Of a stretch of DNA of 64,000 bases, positions 50,622 through 59,805 are shown one piece after another (within the stretch, counting starts at the first letter, position 1; each line of letters begins with the position of its first letter). The translations under genes were made by a program, and so were the position numbers. This DNA is from Lactococcus petauri (lineage in GTDB: Bacteria; Bacillota; Bacilli; Lactobacillales; Streptococcaceae): contig NZ_MUIZ01000004.1 of the NCBI RefSeq assembly GCF_002154895.1, positions 162,400 to 226,399 of the forward strand, in the 5' to 3' direction. The notes below the pieces were generated by a model. It saw only the letters and a program-made list of their open reading frames with translations, had not been told where the DNA came from and ran no database searches.

Positions 50622-51137
50622 ATGACAAAATTTTACAATGTAGGCACAATAGTGAACACACAAGGTCTTCAAGGAGAAGTTCGTGTGATTTCAGTTACCG
50701 ATTTTGCTGAAGAACGTTTTGCAAAAAACACAATTTTGGCTCTTTTTGACAAAAAAGGAAATTATGTCCAAGATTTGAAAGTTAAATCATCTAGAAAACA
50801 AAAGAATTTTTATATCGTCAAATTTGATGGCTTTTATCATATTAATGATGTTGAAGGCTTTAAGGAATTCACTTTAAAAATAGCTGAGGACAAGTTGAAG
50901 GATTTGGACGAAGGCGAATTTTATTATCATGAAATTATTGGTTTAGATGTATATGAAAATGATCAATTAATTGGACAGGTTAGCGAAATTCTTCAACCAG
51001 GTGCAAATGATGTGTGGGTCGTCAAACGTAAAGGTAAGCGTGACTTGCTTCTTCCTTATATTCCACCTGTTGTATTGAATGTTGATCTTCAAGCTAAAAG
51101 GGTGGATGTAGAAATTATGGAAGGTTTGGACGATTAG
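50622..51137 (+). CDS. rimM: 16S rRNA processing protein RimM
   Basis: A 171-residue ribosome maturation factor that binds S19 during 30S assembly. The N-terminal RimM domain has [17 protein letters not shown] at 5-21; the C-terminal PRC-barrel includes [13 protein letters not shown] near 99, [27 protein letters not shown] near 126. No ribosome binding site precedes the ATG, and an extended -10 box ends six bases upstream, so the mRNA may be leaderless. trmD follows after one base; the pair is conserved, though rpsP is far away in this genome. Confidence 0.96.
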   Translation: MTKFYNVGTIVNTQGLQGEVRVISVTDFAEERFAKNTILALFDKKGNYVQDLKVKSSRKQKNFYIVKFDGFYHINDVEGFKEFTLKIAEDKLKDLDEGEFYYHEIIGLDVYENDQLIGQVSEILQPGANDVWVVKRKGKRDLLLPYIPPVVLNVDLQAKRVDVEIMEGLDD

Positions 51138-51138
51138 G

Positions 51139-51867
51139 ATGAAAGTTGATATTTTAACAATTTTTCCAAATATGTTCGACTCACTCAACCAATCGATAGT
51201 TGGGAAAGCACAAGAAAAGGGACTGCTTGAACTTCATACCCACGATTTTCGCGAAAATGCGAGCAACAAGCAAAGACATGTGGATGATATGCCTTATGGC
51301 GGAGGTCAAGGCATGTTGCTGATGCCGCAACCTATCTATGATACAATGGATAAGATTCCGCATGAAAAGGCGCGTGTGATTCTCCTTGATCCTGCAGGCA
51401 AACGCTACAATCAAAAAATGGCTGAAGAGCTTGCCCAAGAAGAACATCTAATTTTTATTTGTGGACATTATGAAGGTTATGATGAACGAATTAAAGATCT
51501 AGTGACGGATGAGATTTCGCTTGGCGACTTTGTCTTAACAGGCGGAGAAGTAGCAGCTACTGTTATTGTTGATTCTGTAGTACGCTTGCTGCCTGGAGCT
51601 TTAGGTAAAGCAGCCAGTCATGAGGATGATTCTTTTTCTTCAGGATTACTTGAGTATCCGCAATATACACGTCCAGAAGAGTTTCGTGGGAAGAAGGTCC
51701 CAAGCGTTCTGATGTCCGGTCATCACGAAAATATTCGTAAATGGCGCTTGACGGAGAGCTTGAAAAAAACTTTAGCACGACGTCCGGATTTGTTGGAGCA
51801 GTACGAGACAAATGCAGAAGAAGAGGAGATTTTGAAACAGCTAAAGATGGAAAGTGAAAAATCTTGA
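51139..51867 (+). CDS. trmD: tRNA (guanine-N1)-methyltransferase
   Basis: Methylates G37 of tRNAs with G36, preventing +1 frameshifting. The 242-residue SPOUT-family protein has the N-terminus [28 protein letters not shown] near 56, the knot region [13 protein letters not shown] near 110 and [13 protein letters not shown] near 129. It begins one base after rimM and its TGA overlaps the ATG of the HAD gene. AGGTTTGGACGATTAGG upstream offers AGG-type sites. Confidence 0.97.
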   Translation: MKVDILTIFPNMFDSLNQSIVGKAQEKGLLELHTHDFRENASNKQRHVDDMPYGGGQGMLLMPQPIYDTMDKIPHEKARVILLDPAGKRYNQKMAEELAQEEHLIFICGHYEGYDERIKDLVTDEISLGDFVLTGGEVAATVIVDSVVRLLPGALGKAASHEDDSFSSGLLEYPQYTRPEEFRGKKVPSVLMSGHHENIRKWRLTESLKKTLARRPDLLEQYETNAEEEEILKQLKMESEKS

Positions 51868-52451
51868 TGGCTTGGAAAAATTATATTTGGGATTTTGATG
51901 GAACACTCTTCAATACCTATCCTGTAATGTTAGAGGCCTTGCGTGAAGCAATGAAGCAATCTTCAGTAGAATTTCCGGGCGATTTAGAAGCTTATATCAA
52001 ACGCTTCTCTATTCGTAAATTCGCTTTTGAGTTTGCAGACGATGACTTTCTTGATTTGTATCATAAAATAGAAGCAGAGATGCAAGTCAATCCTCAGGTT
52101 TACCCTGAAATCCCACAAATTTTGTCAGAAATTGTAGAAAATGGCGGACAAAATTTTGTCCTCAGTCATCGTGATGATGCTACCTTTGAATATCTGGGTG
52201 AACTAAAAAAATACTTTACGGAAGTCATTACCAGTCAGCAAAATTTTGCACGGAAACCAAGTCCAGAAGCTTTGGAATATTTGATTCACAAATATAAGTT
52301 GGTGCCAGAAGAAACAGTCATGATTGGTGATCGTCCTCTTGATATTGAAGCAGGTATAAACGCAGGTGTAGCCACTTTGCTTTTAGATGAGAAAGCATAT
52401 TTTGGAGACATCGCCGACAAGAAAATAAAAAATTGGAGTGAATGGAAATGA
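51867..52451 (+). CDS. HAD-superfamily hydrolase (phosphatase-like)
   Basis: A 194-residue HAD-IA enzyme: motif I WDFDGTLFNTY at residues 7-17, motif II LSHRD near 96 (Ser and His), Lys in RKPSPEALEY near 128, and motif IV MIGDRPLDIEAG near 150. A helical cap lies between motifs I and II. Such proteins are phosphoglycolate-phosphatase-like, acting on small phosphorylated compounds. ATG 51867 overlaps the trmD stop (TGATG), and the next gene overlaps its own stop, so translation is coupled along the operon. Confidence 0.88.
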   Translation: MAWKNYIWDFDGTLFNTYPVMLEALREAMKQSSVEFPGDLEAYIKRFSIRKFAFEFADDDFLDLYHKIEAEMQVNPQVYPEIPQILSEIVENGGQNFVLSHRDDATFEYLGELKKYFTEVITSQQNFARKPSPEALEYLIHKYKLVPEETVMIGDRPLDIEAGINAGVATLLLDEKAYFGDIADKKIKNWSEWK

Positions 52452-52846
52452 CATTAACATTAGAACGTGATAAAGAATTTGTAAATCAATTTCACTATGA
52501 TGCACGTAATTACGAATGGGAAAAAGAAAACGGAACACCTGAAACAAATATCAATGTACAATTTCAGTTAGTGCCTCACGATCAAGTACCTGACGGAAAA
52601 GTTGCTGCAGAAGATACAGCAATTTATGCTATCTTGACATATATGATTCCTTTGGAGAATATTGTCTTATCAGGTATGCTCAGCCAACTTAACTACATTC
52701 GTGGTCGCCAAGTGAAAGAGCAATCTGAATTAGAACAAGAAGAAATGGCTCAAATTGCTGACCCACTTTTTGATCTTTTGAAGCGCTTGGTGTACGAAAC
52801 AACAGAGGTTGCCCTTGACCAACCGGGCATCAACCTCCAATTTTAA
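52448..52846 (+). CDS. DUF1149-family protein
   Basis: A 132-residue protein of the DUF1149 family, which has a SecB-like fold and is widespread in Lactobacillales. The sequence is acidic, with alternating strands (INVQFQLVPHDQ, AIYAILTYMIPLENIVLSG) and a C-terminal helix (DPLFDLLKRLVYETTEVAL). I prefer ATG 52448 over ATG 52442 because GGAG at 52435-52438 is nine bases away and the ATG overlaps the HAD stop (ATGA). Function is unknown; the position after rimM-trmD suggests housekeeping. Confidence 0.85.
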   Translation: MTLTLERDKEFVNQFHYDARNYEWEKENGTPETNINVQFQLVPHDQVPDGKVAAEDTAIYAILTYMIPLENIVLSGMLSQLNYIRGRQVKEQSELEQEEMAQIADPLFDLLKRLVYETTEVALDQPGINLQF

Positions 52847-52869
52847 GGATTTTTTCAAGATTATTTATT

Positions 52870-53712
52870 ATGAAATTAGCTATTATTACAGATACTTCGG
52901 CAGATTTTGCCGAACAATATAAAAATCGTGACGATTTATTTGTCTTGGAAATTCCCATATCTATTGAGGGAAAAGAATATAAACCAAGTGAAATGACACA
53001 CCAAGAGTGGTATAAGTTGATGGCCGCAACTTCAGAGGCGCCTAAAACATCACAACCAAGCATTCTTGAATTAGAAGAATTACTGCGAACACTAAGACAA
53101 GAGGGCTATACTCATGTTTTAGGTGCTTTTTTGAGTTCAGGAATTTCAGGTTTTTATCAAAATGCATTTTATCTACAAAGTGAATTTGAAGATATGGTAG
53201 TCAAGTTTCCTGAAACCTTTATCACCTCTAGTCCACTTGGCTATATGATTGAGACAGCACTTGATGCGGCGGATGCCGGAAAGTCATTTGACGAAATTAT
53301 TGCTCAGTTTGAGTATCAAAGAGAAAATGACAATGCCTTCATGCTTGTGGATGACCTTCATTGGTTAGCTAAAGGGGGGCGCCTGTCGAGAGGTGGAGAA
53401 CTTTTAGGAACACTCCTCAATATCAAACCTATTTTACAGTTTTCAGAAGATGGTAAAGTTGTTGTATATGATAAGGTGCGTACAAGCAAGAAAGCTGTGT
53501 CAGAGCTAAAGAAACTGATGCTTGCGAATAGTGATCCAAAGTCGCACAAGGTCTACGTTCTCCATGCTGATGCGGAAGATCGTGCGAAAGACCTTTATGA
53601 TTTTGCCAAAGCTCATGGCTACGATGATGTCGAAATCGTAACATTTGGACCTGTTATTGCAACTCACCTAGGCTTGGGTGCGATTGCGTACGGGTTCTCA
53701 CCTAAGAAATAA
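52870..53712 (+). CDS. DegV-family fatty-acid-binding protein
   Basis: A 280-residue DegV protein. DegV/FakB proteins bind a fatty acid and, in the FakA/FakB system, present it for phosphorylation. The first motif IITDTSADF at 5-13, KTSQPSILELEELL near 60, the ligand-binding SSGISGFYQ near 90 and the segment WLAKGGRLSRGG near 162 are all family-typical. No clear ribosome binding site lies within ten bases of the ATG (AAGGA is about 20 away). It is transcribed in the same direction as the trmD operon, 23 bases after DUF1149, and ends at a terminator. Confidence 0.9.
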   Translation: MKLAIITDTSADFAEQYKNRDDLFVLEIPISIEGKEYKPSEMTHQEWYKLMAATSEAPKTSQPSILELEELLRTLRQEGYTHVLGAFLSSGISGFYQNAFYLQSEFEDMVVKFPETFITSSPLGYMIETALDAADAGKSFDEIIAQFEYQRENDNAFMLVDDLHWLAKGGRLSRGGELLGTLLNIKPILQFSEDGKVVVYDKVRTSKKAVSELKKLMLANSDPKSHKVYVLHADAEDRAKDLYDFAKAHGYDDVEIVTFGPVIATHLGLGAIAYGFSPKK

Positions 53713-53735
53713 TTTATTGTATAAAAATTAATTGT

Positions 53736-53777
53736 AAAAAGAGAAGGGAATATTTTAGTCATTCCTTCTCTTTTTTT
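53736..53777 (+). terminator. Terminator after the degV gene
   Basis: AAAAAGAGAAGG-GAAT pairs with ATTCCTTCTCTTTTT with one bulged base, followed by T residues. Confidence 0.8.
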
Positions 53778-53810
53778 TGGCGTTTTATAAAATAGTTATT
53801 TTTAAAGAAG

Positions 53811-53824
53811 TGTAAACGCAATCA
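53811..53824. promoter_or_regulatory. Candidate cre site (CcpA operator)
   Basis: TGTAAACGCAATCA matches the CcpA consensus TGNAANCGNWNNCA throughout. It lies about 45 bases upstream of the -35 box of the ArcD-like gene, where CcpA may activate or repress. Confidence 0.5.
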
Positions 53825-53867
53825 TATAAACGTTGAGAAATAATTGTCTATTTATTTCAAGTTTTGT

Positions 53868-53896
53868 TTGACTTTAAGTTAAAAAAATATTAAACT
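53868..53896 (+). promoter_or_regulatory. Promoter of the ArcD-like carrier gene
   Basis: TTGACT (53868-53873), 17-bp spacer, TAAACT (53891-53896). A weak ARG-box-like sequence (GCATAAATATACAT) follows near 53913-53926. Confidence 0.55.
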
Positions 53897-53939
53897 AAAG
53901 TTGTTATTATACGCATAAATATACATTAGGAGGTATATA

Positions 53940-55466
53940 ATGGAAGCAAAAACTGAAAAGAAAAAATTCCAAATGCCATCGGCATACACGATTCTTTTCA
54001 TCATCATTGTCCTTATTGCAATCCTGACCTGGTTTATTCCAGCAGGACATTACAAAGTAGATGATGCTGGCAATATTATTGCTGGATCATTTACACAGGT
54101 AGCTTCAAACCCTCAAGGGATTTGGGACATGCTTATGGCTCCCGTTAATGGGATGTTAGGTATTGAAGCAAATGGAAATGTACCTGCTACGCCAGCGGCA
54201 ATTCCTATCTCATTCTTTATTTTAATGGTAGGTGGCTTTTTAGGTGTAGTAAATAAAACCGGTGCACTTGAAGCAGGTATTGCCTCAATCGTTAAGCGTT
54301 TTAAAGGTAAGGAGAAGATGCTGATTCCGGTCTTAATGATTCTCTTTGCACTTGGGGGATCAACGTATGGGATGGCGGAAGAAACATTGGCTTTCTATGC
54401 TTTGATTATCCCTGTCATGATTGCGGTTGGTTTCGATACGGTCGTGGCTGTTGCCATCGTTTTAGTTGGCTCTCAAGTTGGTTGTTTGGCTTCTACAGTG
54501 AATCCATTTGCTACAGGTGTAGCTTCTCAAGCAGTTGGTATTTCCATGGGACAAGGTATGGGACTTCGCTTCTTCATGCTAGTCGTACTTACAGGGATTT
54601 CAATTCTCTATGTTTATCGTTATGCTTCAAAGATTGAAAAAGATCCTACAAAGTCTTTAGTTTATAAAAATCGCGAAGCAGATATCCAACATTTCGACAT
54701 TGCTTCTATTGAAAAACAGGAAAATATTACGCAACGTCAAAAATGGGTCAATGTTGTTTTCTTCGGAAGTTTTGTCATTATGATCATGTCACTTGTGCCC
54801 TGGGATATGTTGAATGAACACTTTACTTTCTTTAACGACTTTACTACTTGGCTAACATCAATTCCAGGCTTAGGTGTTGTTCTTGGTAAGAGCATGGTGC
54901 CATTTGGTGCATGGTACTTCCCAGAAATTACAATGCTCTTCATAGTTATGGCCGTTGTAGTTGCTTTCGTTTACCGTATGAAAGAATCTGAATTTATTTC
55001 TGCCTTTCTCGAAGGTGCATCAGACATGATTGGTGTTGCCATCGTCGTAGCTGTGGCACGTGGGATTCAGGTTGTGATGAACAATGGGATGATTACAGAT
55101 ACAATCTTGCATTGGGGTGAACAAGGTCTTCAAGGACTTTCATCAAGTCTATTTATTATCTTAACGTTTATCTTCTATTTGCCAATGAGTTTCTTGATTC
55201 CATCAACATCAGGTCTTGCTGCTGCTACCATGGGAATTATGGGTCCAATGGGCGAATTCGCCAATGTTTCAAAAGATTTGGTCATTACTGCTTATCAATC
55301 TGCATCAGGTATTTTGAACCTTATCACACCAACATCCGCTGTTGTTATGGGTGCACTTGCTATTGCCCGCTTTAATATCGGAACATGGTGGAAATTTATG
55401 GCCAAGTTGATTGTGATTCAGTTGGTTGTAATCATGATTATCCTTGGAGTTGCCGCAGTATTATAA
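53940..55466 (+). CDS. YfcC/ArcD-type basic amino-acid or C4-dicarboxylate-like carrier
   Basis: A 508-residue membrane protein of the YfcC family (ion-transporter-like fold with about 12 helices). Typical segments are MPSAYTILFIIIVLIAILTWFIP at 13-35, ILMVGGFLGVVNKTGALEAGI near 98, GGSTYGMAEET near 139 and PSTSGLAAATMGIMGPM near 420. In streptococci the arginine-ornithine antiporter ArcD belongs to this family and is followed by an M20 peptidase gene, as here. AGGAGGT precedes the ATG. Substrate is inferred only; no arcA, arcB or arcC is in the window. Confidence 0.85.
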   Translation: MEAKTEKKKFQMPSAYTILFIIIVLIAILTWFIPAGHYKVDDAGNIIAGSFTQVASNPQGIWDMLMAPVNGMLGIEANGNVPATPAAIPISFFILMVGGFLGVVNKTGALEAGIASIVKRFKGKEKMLIPVLMILFALGGSTYGMAEETLAFYALIIPVMIAVGFDTVVAVAIVLVGSQVGCLASTVNPFATGVASQAVGISMGQGMGLRFFMLVVLTGISILYVYRYASKIEKDPTKSLVYKNREADIQHFDIASIEKQENITQRQKWVNVVFFGSFVIMIMSLVPWDMLNEHFTFFNDFTTWLTSIPGLGVVLGKSMVPFGAWYFPEITMLFIVMAVVVAFVYRMKESEFISAFLEGASDMIGVAIVVAVARGIQVVMNNGMITDTILHWGEQGLQGLSSSLFIILTFIFYLPMSFLIPSTSGLAAATMGIMGPMGEFANVSKDLVITAYQSASGILNLITPTSAVVMGALAIARFNIGTWWKFMAKLIVIQLVVIMIILGVAAVL

Positions 55467-55514
55467 AAAATGAATAAAAAGCTTTCCATCGGGGGAGCTT
55501 TTGTTGGAGGTCAC

Positions 55515-56858
55515 ATGAAAACTTTTATTACAGATGAATATCAAACAGCAGCTGTGCAATCACTAGGACGTTTAGTCAAACATGCCTCTGTATTAGACGA
55601 GAGTGATTCTGGTCCAGGCCATCCTTTTGGGAAAAAAGTTTTAGGTGCTTTAGAAGAAGTCTTGGAACTTTGTCAAGAATTAGGTTTTAAGACTTTCCAA
55701 GATCCTGAAGGTTATTATGGTTACGCTGAGACTGGCGAGGGCGAAAAACTTTTTGGCTTACTTTGTCATATGGATGTCGTACCTGCAGCAGACCAAGCAG
55801 GCTGGGAAACTGATCCTTTTGAAATGGTCGAGCGTGATGGTCTTTTAATTGGGCGAGGTACCCAGGACGATAAAGGACCAAGTATGGCTGCACTCTACGC
55901 AGTGAAGGCTTTAATGGATGCTGGTGTGACATTTGACGGGCGAATCCGTTTTATCTTTGGTACAGATGAAGAAACACTTTGGCGTTGTTTGGATAAATAT
56001 AATGAAAAAGAAGAAGCAATCACCATGGGCTTTGCACCTGATTCTCATTTTCCGCTCAACTATGCTGAAAAAGGGTTGCTTCAAGCCTATCTTACTGGAC
56101 CTGGCACAAAAGAATTCACATTACAAGCGCCCGGCGCTTTAAATGTCGTCCCCGATCGTGCGGCTTACACTTCAGAAAAATTAGCAGAAGTAAAAGCAGC
56201 CTTGGCAGCGCATGGTTTTTCTTATGAAGAAACCGAAAAAGGAATTTCCGTACAGGGCAAAAGCGTACATGCTATGGCTGCACCAGAAGGGATAAATGCC
56301 ACTTTACGTTTGGCTATTGCCTTAGCAGAAGTATTTGACTTCAAGCCACTTGATTTCTTGGGTAAACTTGTTCAGGGAAATGCCACAGGTGAAAATGTTG
56401 TGGGCAAAGTTATGGATGAACAATCTGGTGAATTAACCATGAATTTCACAGATATTGAGATCACTCCTGAACATACAAAAATCGGTGTGGATATGCGTAT
56501 CCCTGTAACTATTGATAAAGATGAACTGGCTGGAAAGCTTGCTGCTCAAGCAGCGGATTATCAACTTGAATATAAGCAATATGATTGGTTAAATCCTCTC
56601 TATGTGCCGGTAGAAAGTGAACTTATCCAAACGCTTCTTGCTACTTATCGTGAAATTACAGGAGATATGACGGAGCCAATGGTTTCTGGAGGAGCTACCT
56701 TTGCTCGGACGATGCAAAATTGTGTAGCCTTTGGAGCCATGTTCCCTGAAACACCCGACTATATGCACCAAGCTAATGAACAATGGGCAATTACGGACAT
56801 GCGTAAAACGATGGAAATATATGCTGAAGCCATCTACCGCTTATGTGCAGTGAAGTAA
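55515..56858 (+). CDS. M20-family dipeptidase (PepV/Sapep type)
   Basis: A 447-residue metallo-dipeptidase. The M20 metal ligands are visible: LLCHMDVVPA near residue 81, IGRGTQDDKGPSM near 112, FGTDEETLWR with the catalytic Glu near 145, APDSHFPLNYAEKG near 170, and the late MVSGGATFARTM near 397 with HQANE near 425. PepV-type enzymes cleave dipeptides with an N-terminal hydrophobic or beta-Ala residue. I start at ATG 55515, with TGGAGGT upstream, not at ATG 55470, which has no such site. It follows the carrier gene after a weak hairpin, like arcT after arcD in streptococci. Confidence 0.9.
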   Translation: MKTFITDEYQTAAVQSLGRLVKHASVLDESDSGPGHPFGKKVLGALEEVLELCQELGFKTFQDPEGYYGYAETGEGEKLFGLLCHMDVVPAADQAGWETDPFEMVERDGLLIGRGTQDDKGPSMAALYAVKALMDAGVTFDGRIRFIFGTDEETLWRCLDKYNEKEEAITMGFAPDSHFPLNYAEKGLLQAYLTGPGTKEFTLQAPGALNVVPDRAAYTSEKLAEVKAALAAHGFSYEETEKGISVQGKSVHAMAAPEGINATLRLAIALAEVFDFKPLDFLGKLVQGNATGENVVGKVMDEQSGELTMNFTDIEITPEHTKIGVDMRIPVTIDKDELAGKLAAQAADYQLEYKQYDWLNPLYVPVESELIQTLLATYREITGDMTEPMVSGGATFARTMQNCVAFGAMFPETPDYMHQANEQWAITDMRKTMEIYAEAIYRLCAVK

Positions 56859-56870
56859 GCATGCCCCATA

Positions 56871-56899
56871 AAAAATGATTCTCCTTAGAATCATTTTTT
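56871..56899 (+). terminator. Terminator of the carrier-dipeptidase unit
   Basis: AAAAATGATTCT (56871-56882) pairs with AGAATCATTTTT (56887-56898) around CCTT. Confidence 0.9.
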
Positions 56900-57031
56900 A
56901 TTATAAATAAGAAGAAAGTTGAATAACAATGACTTTTTCTCCTAAAATATCCGTATTCTCATTACTCTTTGGCAGTAAAAGTTTTTATATTTAAAAAAGA
57001 TTTGCTCAGTAACTCTTTTTCAGATGAAAAG

Positions 57032-57040
57032 TGCTAAAAT
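57032..57040 (+). promoter_or_regulatory. Extended -10 promoter of cca
   Basis: TGCTAAAAT: TAAAAT at 57035-57040 with a TG extension, six bases before the cca ATG. No consensus -35 box is present. Confidence 0.5.
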
Positions 57041-57046
57041 AGTAGT

Positions 57047-58243
57047 ATGAAACTAGAGAATTTGCCGTCAGAATTTGTACAAGCTTTGCCGGTTTTGGAA
57101 AAAATACAGGCACATGGTTTTGAGGCTTATTTTGTAGGAGGAAGCGTACGGGATGCGCTTTTGCAAAGGCCAATCCATGATGTGGATATTGCAACCAGTG
57201 CATATCCGGCTGAAACCAAAGCCATATTTCCGCATACCATTGATGTGGGAATTGATCACGGTACCGTGTTAGTCTTAGCTGGTCAATCTGAAGCTGAACA
57301 TTATGAAATTACTACTTTTCGTACAGAAAGCACTTATACAGATTATCGCCGCCCAGATTCTGTAGATTTTGTCCGAGAACTTTCGGAAGATTTAAAACGC
57401 CGCGATTTCACGATTAATGCCTTTGCTATGGATACTGAGGGACAGATTATTGATTTGTTCAATGGTCTTTCTGATTTAGCTGGGTCACGCTTGCGTGCTG
57501 TTGGAATTGCAACGGAGCGTTTCAATGAAGATGCGCTTCGGATTATGCGGGCAATGCGTTTTGCTGCAACTTTAAATTTCGATGTTGAAAAAGAAACCTT
57601 TAAAGCTATGCAATCGCGTGCTCATCTTTTAAGCAAAATCTCTATTGAACGTATTTTCATTGAGCTCGACAAGTTGCTTTTGGCTAAAAATTGGAAAAAA
57701 GGCTTAGAAATATTGTTAACTTCGCAAGCTTATACTTTCTTGCCGGACTTGCAAGAAAAAGCTATACAAGCTTTACTTCAAACTCTAGAGACGCCCTTTA
57801 CCTTTGTCAATTCAGAGCAAGCTTGGGCTGCGCTCTTAGTGCATAGTGATCAGATAAATGTTAAAGCTTTCTTGAAAAAATGGAAGGTGTCGAATGACTT
57901 TATCAAATATGTGTATGATTTGACAGAAGCCTATAAGCTTGAAAGTTGGAGTTTAGAGAGCATTTATCGCTATGGGTTAGAAAAAGCTCTGCTGGTTGAT
58001 CAGCTAAAAGTTGCCGCAGGGCAAGATGTTGATTGTGATCAGGCTTATATCTATGATGCTAAGCTCCAGATACATAACAAGTCAGAGCTCGCAGTAACTG
58101 GAAATGACATTATTCAAACATTTAATATCAAGCCAGGTCCGATTTTAGGGAAGCTGCTACATCAGATTGAAGAACAAGTCGTTAACAACCAATTAAAAAA
58201 TGATAGAAACAAAATTTTAATATATATTAAGGAGATTCTATGA
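57047..58243 (+). CDS. cca: CCA-adding tRNA nucleotidyltransferase
   Basis: Adds or repairs the 3' CCA of tRNAs. The 398-residue class II enzyme has the nucleotidyltransferase motif [14 protein letters not shown] near residue 27, the metal-binding DVDIATSA near 46, [12 protein letters not shown] near 113, and the amino-acid template region [14 protein letters not shown] near 156. No ribosome binding site precedes the ATG and a -10 box ends six bases before it, so this mRNA may be leaderless. The TGA overlaps the ATG of the pepD gene. Confidence 0.95.
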   Translation: MKLENLPSEFVQALPVLEKIQAHGFEAYFVGGSVRDALLQRPIHDVDIATSAYPAETKAIFPHTIDVGIDHGTVLVLAGQSEAEHYEITTFRTESTYTDYRRPDSVDFVRELSEDLKRRDFTINAFAMDTEGQIIDLFNGLSDLAGSRLRAVGIATERFNEDALRIMRAMRFAATLNFDVEKETFKAMQSRAHLLSKISIERIFIELDKLLLAKNWKKGLEILLTSQAYTFLPDLQEKAIQALLQTLETPFTFVNSEQAWAALLVHSDQINVKAFLKKWKVSNDFIKYVYDLTEAYKLESWSLESIYRYGLEKALLVDQLKVAAGQDVDCDQAYIYDAKLQIHNKSELAVTGNDIIQTFNIKPGPILGKLLHQIEEQVVNNQLKNDRNKILIYIKEIL

Positions 58244-59634
58244 TTACTCGTAAACAAGGTTCATGTACTACTATTTTGGTGGGGAAAAAAGCCTCAATTG
58301 ATGGCTCAACACTTATCGCTCGTAATGACGATGGACATGAAGCACTGGATCCACAACGCTTTGTTGTTGTTCAACCAGATCAACAACCGCGTCATTATAA
58401 AGCTGTGTTAAGTGCTTTGGAACTGGACCTTCCAGAAAACCCAATGCGTTATACTGCTACACCAAATGCTGTTTTAACAAGCGGAACTTGGGCTGCTGCA
58501 GGGATTAATGCTGCAAATGTTGCAATGTCAGCTACAGAAACAATTACAACAAACCCACGTATCTTAGGACTTGACCCTTACAATGAAGAAAGCGGCATGG
58601 GAGAAGAAGACTATGTTACTCTTGTCTTGCCTTACATCCACAGTGCGCGTGAAGGTGTTGAACGCTTAGGTGCTCTTCTTGATCAATATGGAACATATGA
58701 ACCTAACGGTATTGCTTTTGCTGATAAGGAAGAAGTTTGGTGGTTGGAAACAATTGGTGGCCATCATTGGGCAGCAGTACGTATTCCAGATGATTCTTAT
58801 GTGGTTGCGCCTAACCGCATGAACATTGATCATTTTGATTTTGAAAGTGAAGATACACTTTGTTCAAAAGATTTGAAAGAACTGATTGATGAAAACCATC
58901 TTAACCCAGATTTTGAAGGTTATAATTTACGTCATATCTTTGGTTCTAGCTCAGTTAAAGATAGTGTATATAACAATCCACGTACTTGGTATGGTCAAAA
59001 CGCTTTGGGAACGCCAAGTGACGATCCTCAAAATCCAGAATTGCCATTCATCTGTAAAGCCACACGTAAAATTTCAGTAGAAGACATGAAATTTGTGCTC
59101 TCAAGCCACTTTGAAAATACTGAATTTGATACTTACGGTACAACAAATACACCGGAACAAGCACAACTTTTCCGTCCAATTGGGATCAACCGTAACCACA
59201 GTGTACACATTTTACAAATCCGTAATCATGTTGATGAAAAACTTGCAGGTATTCAATGGTTGGCATTTGGGGCAAATACCTTCAACCATGTCGTACCTTT
59301 CTACACAAATGTTGATGATACACCAGCTTGCTATCGTGATGCAACAGCGACATTTGACTTGAATAATATGTACTGGCTCAGTTGTACAGCAGCACTTCTT
59401 GGTGATACAGATTACAGCAAGTACGTTGATTTACGTGATACCTATGAATTGGCAACTGTAGGTAAATTCCGTGAAATCCAAAATAAAACGGATAAAGCGG
59501 GAGCTGCAGCAGACCTACAAGCAGCAAATGAAGAATTAGCAGCGTTTGCATTAAAAGCAATGACTGAAATGCTGGGGCGTATGGTAATTTCAGGTTCAAA
59601 TCGCATGAAACTCCGTTATGATTTCAACGATTAA
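58240..59634 (+). CDS. pepD: C69-family dipeptidase (PepD)
   Basis: A 464-residue Ntn-hydrolase dipeptidase with broad activity. The nucleophile is the Cys in [15 protein letters not shown] (residue 9), which would be exposed after removal of the first eight residues, followed by [18 protein letters not shown]. Family segments [20 protein letters not shown] near 165 and [10 protein letters not shown] near 322 are present. There is no signal peptide, so it is cytoplasmic. GGAGA precedes the ATG and the gene overlaps cca by four bases (ATGA). Two or more paralogues are common in lactic acid bacteria. Confidence 0.93.
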   Translation: MITRKQGSCTTILVGKKASIDGSTLIARNDDGHEALDPQRFVVVQPDQQPRHYKAVLSALELDLPENPMRYTATPNAVLTSGTWAAAGINAANVAMSATETITTNPRILGLDPYNEESGMGEEDYVTLVLPYIHSAREGVERLGALLDQYGTYEPNGIAFADKEEVWWLETIGGHHWAAVRIPDDSYVVAPNRMNIDHFDFESEDTLCSKDLKELIDENHLNPDFEGYNLRHIFGSSSVKDSVYNNPRTWYGQNALGTPSDDPQNPELPFICKATRKISVEDMKFVLSSHFENTEFDTYGTTNTPEQAQLFRPIGINRNHSVHILQIRNHVDEKLAGIQWLAFGANTFNHVVPFYTNVDDTPACYRDATATFDLNNMYWLSCTAALLGDTDYSKYVDLRDTYELATVGKFREIQNKTDKAGAAADLQAANEELAAFALKAMTEMLGRMVISGSNRMKLRYDFND

Positions 59635-59641
59635 TTCTGAT

Positions 59642-59665
59642 AAAAAGCACTTATGTGCTTTTTTT
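59642..59665 (+). terminator. pepD terminator
   Basis: AAAAAGCAC (59642-59650) pairs with GTGCTTTTT (59655-59663), followed by more T residues. Confidence 0.9.
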
Positions 59666-59805
59666 TGTGCCATATACAAAATACTAAAAACTGTCTATCC
59701 CCTAAACGAGCGTAAAGTAGGTTCTTAGTTTTCAAAACATATTGTGCTAAAATAAAAAGAAGAAATTTATCTTACATTTTAATTTATTAAAAAGAAAGCA
59801 GGAAA

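Noticed and set aside
55470..55514. ATG 55470 as the start of the M20 dipeptidase gene
   Set aside because: It lacks a binding site and reads through a hairpin; ATG 55515 has TGGAGGT at normal spacing.
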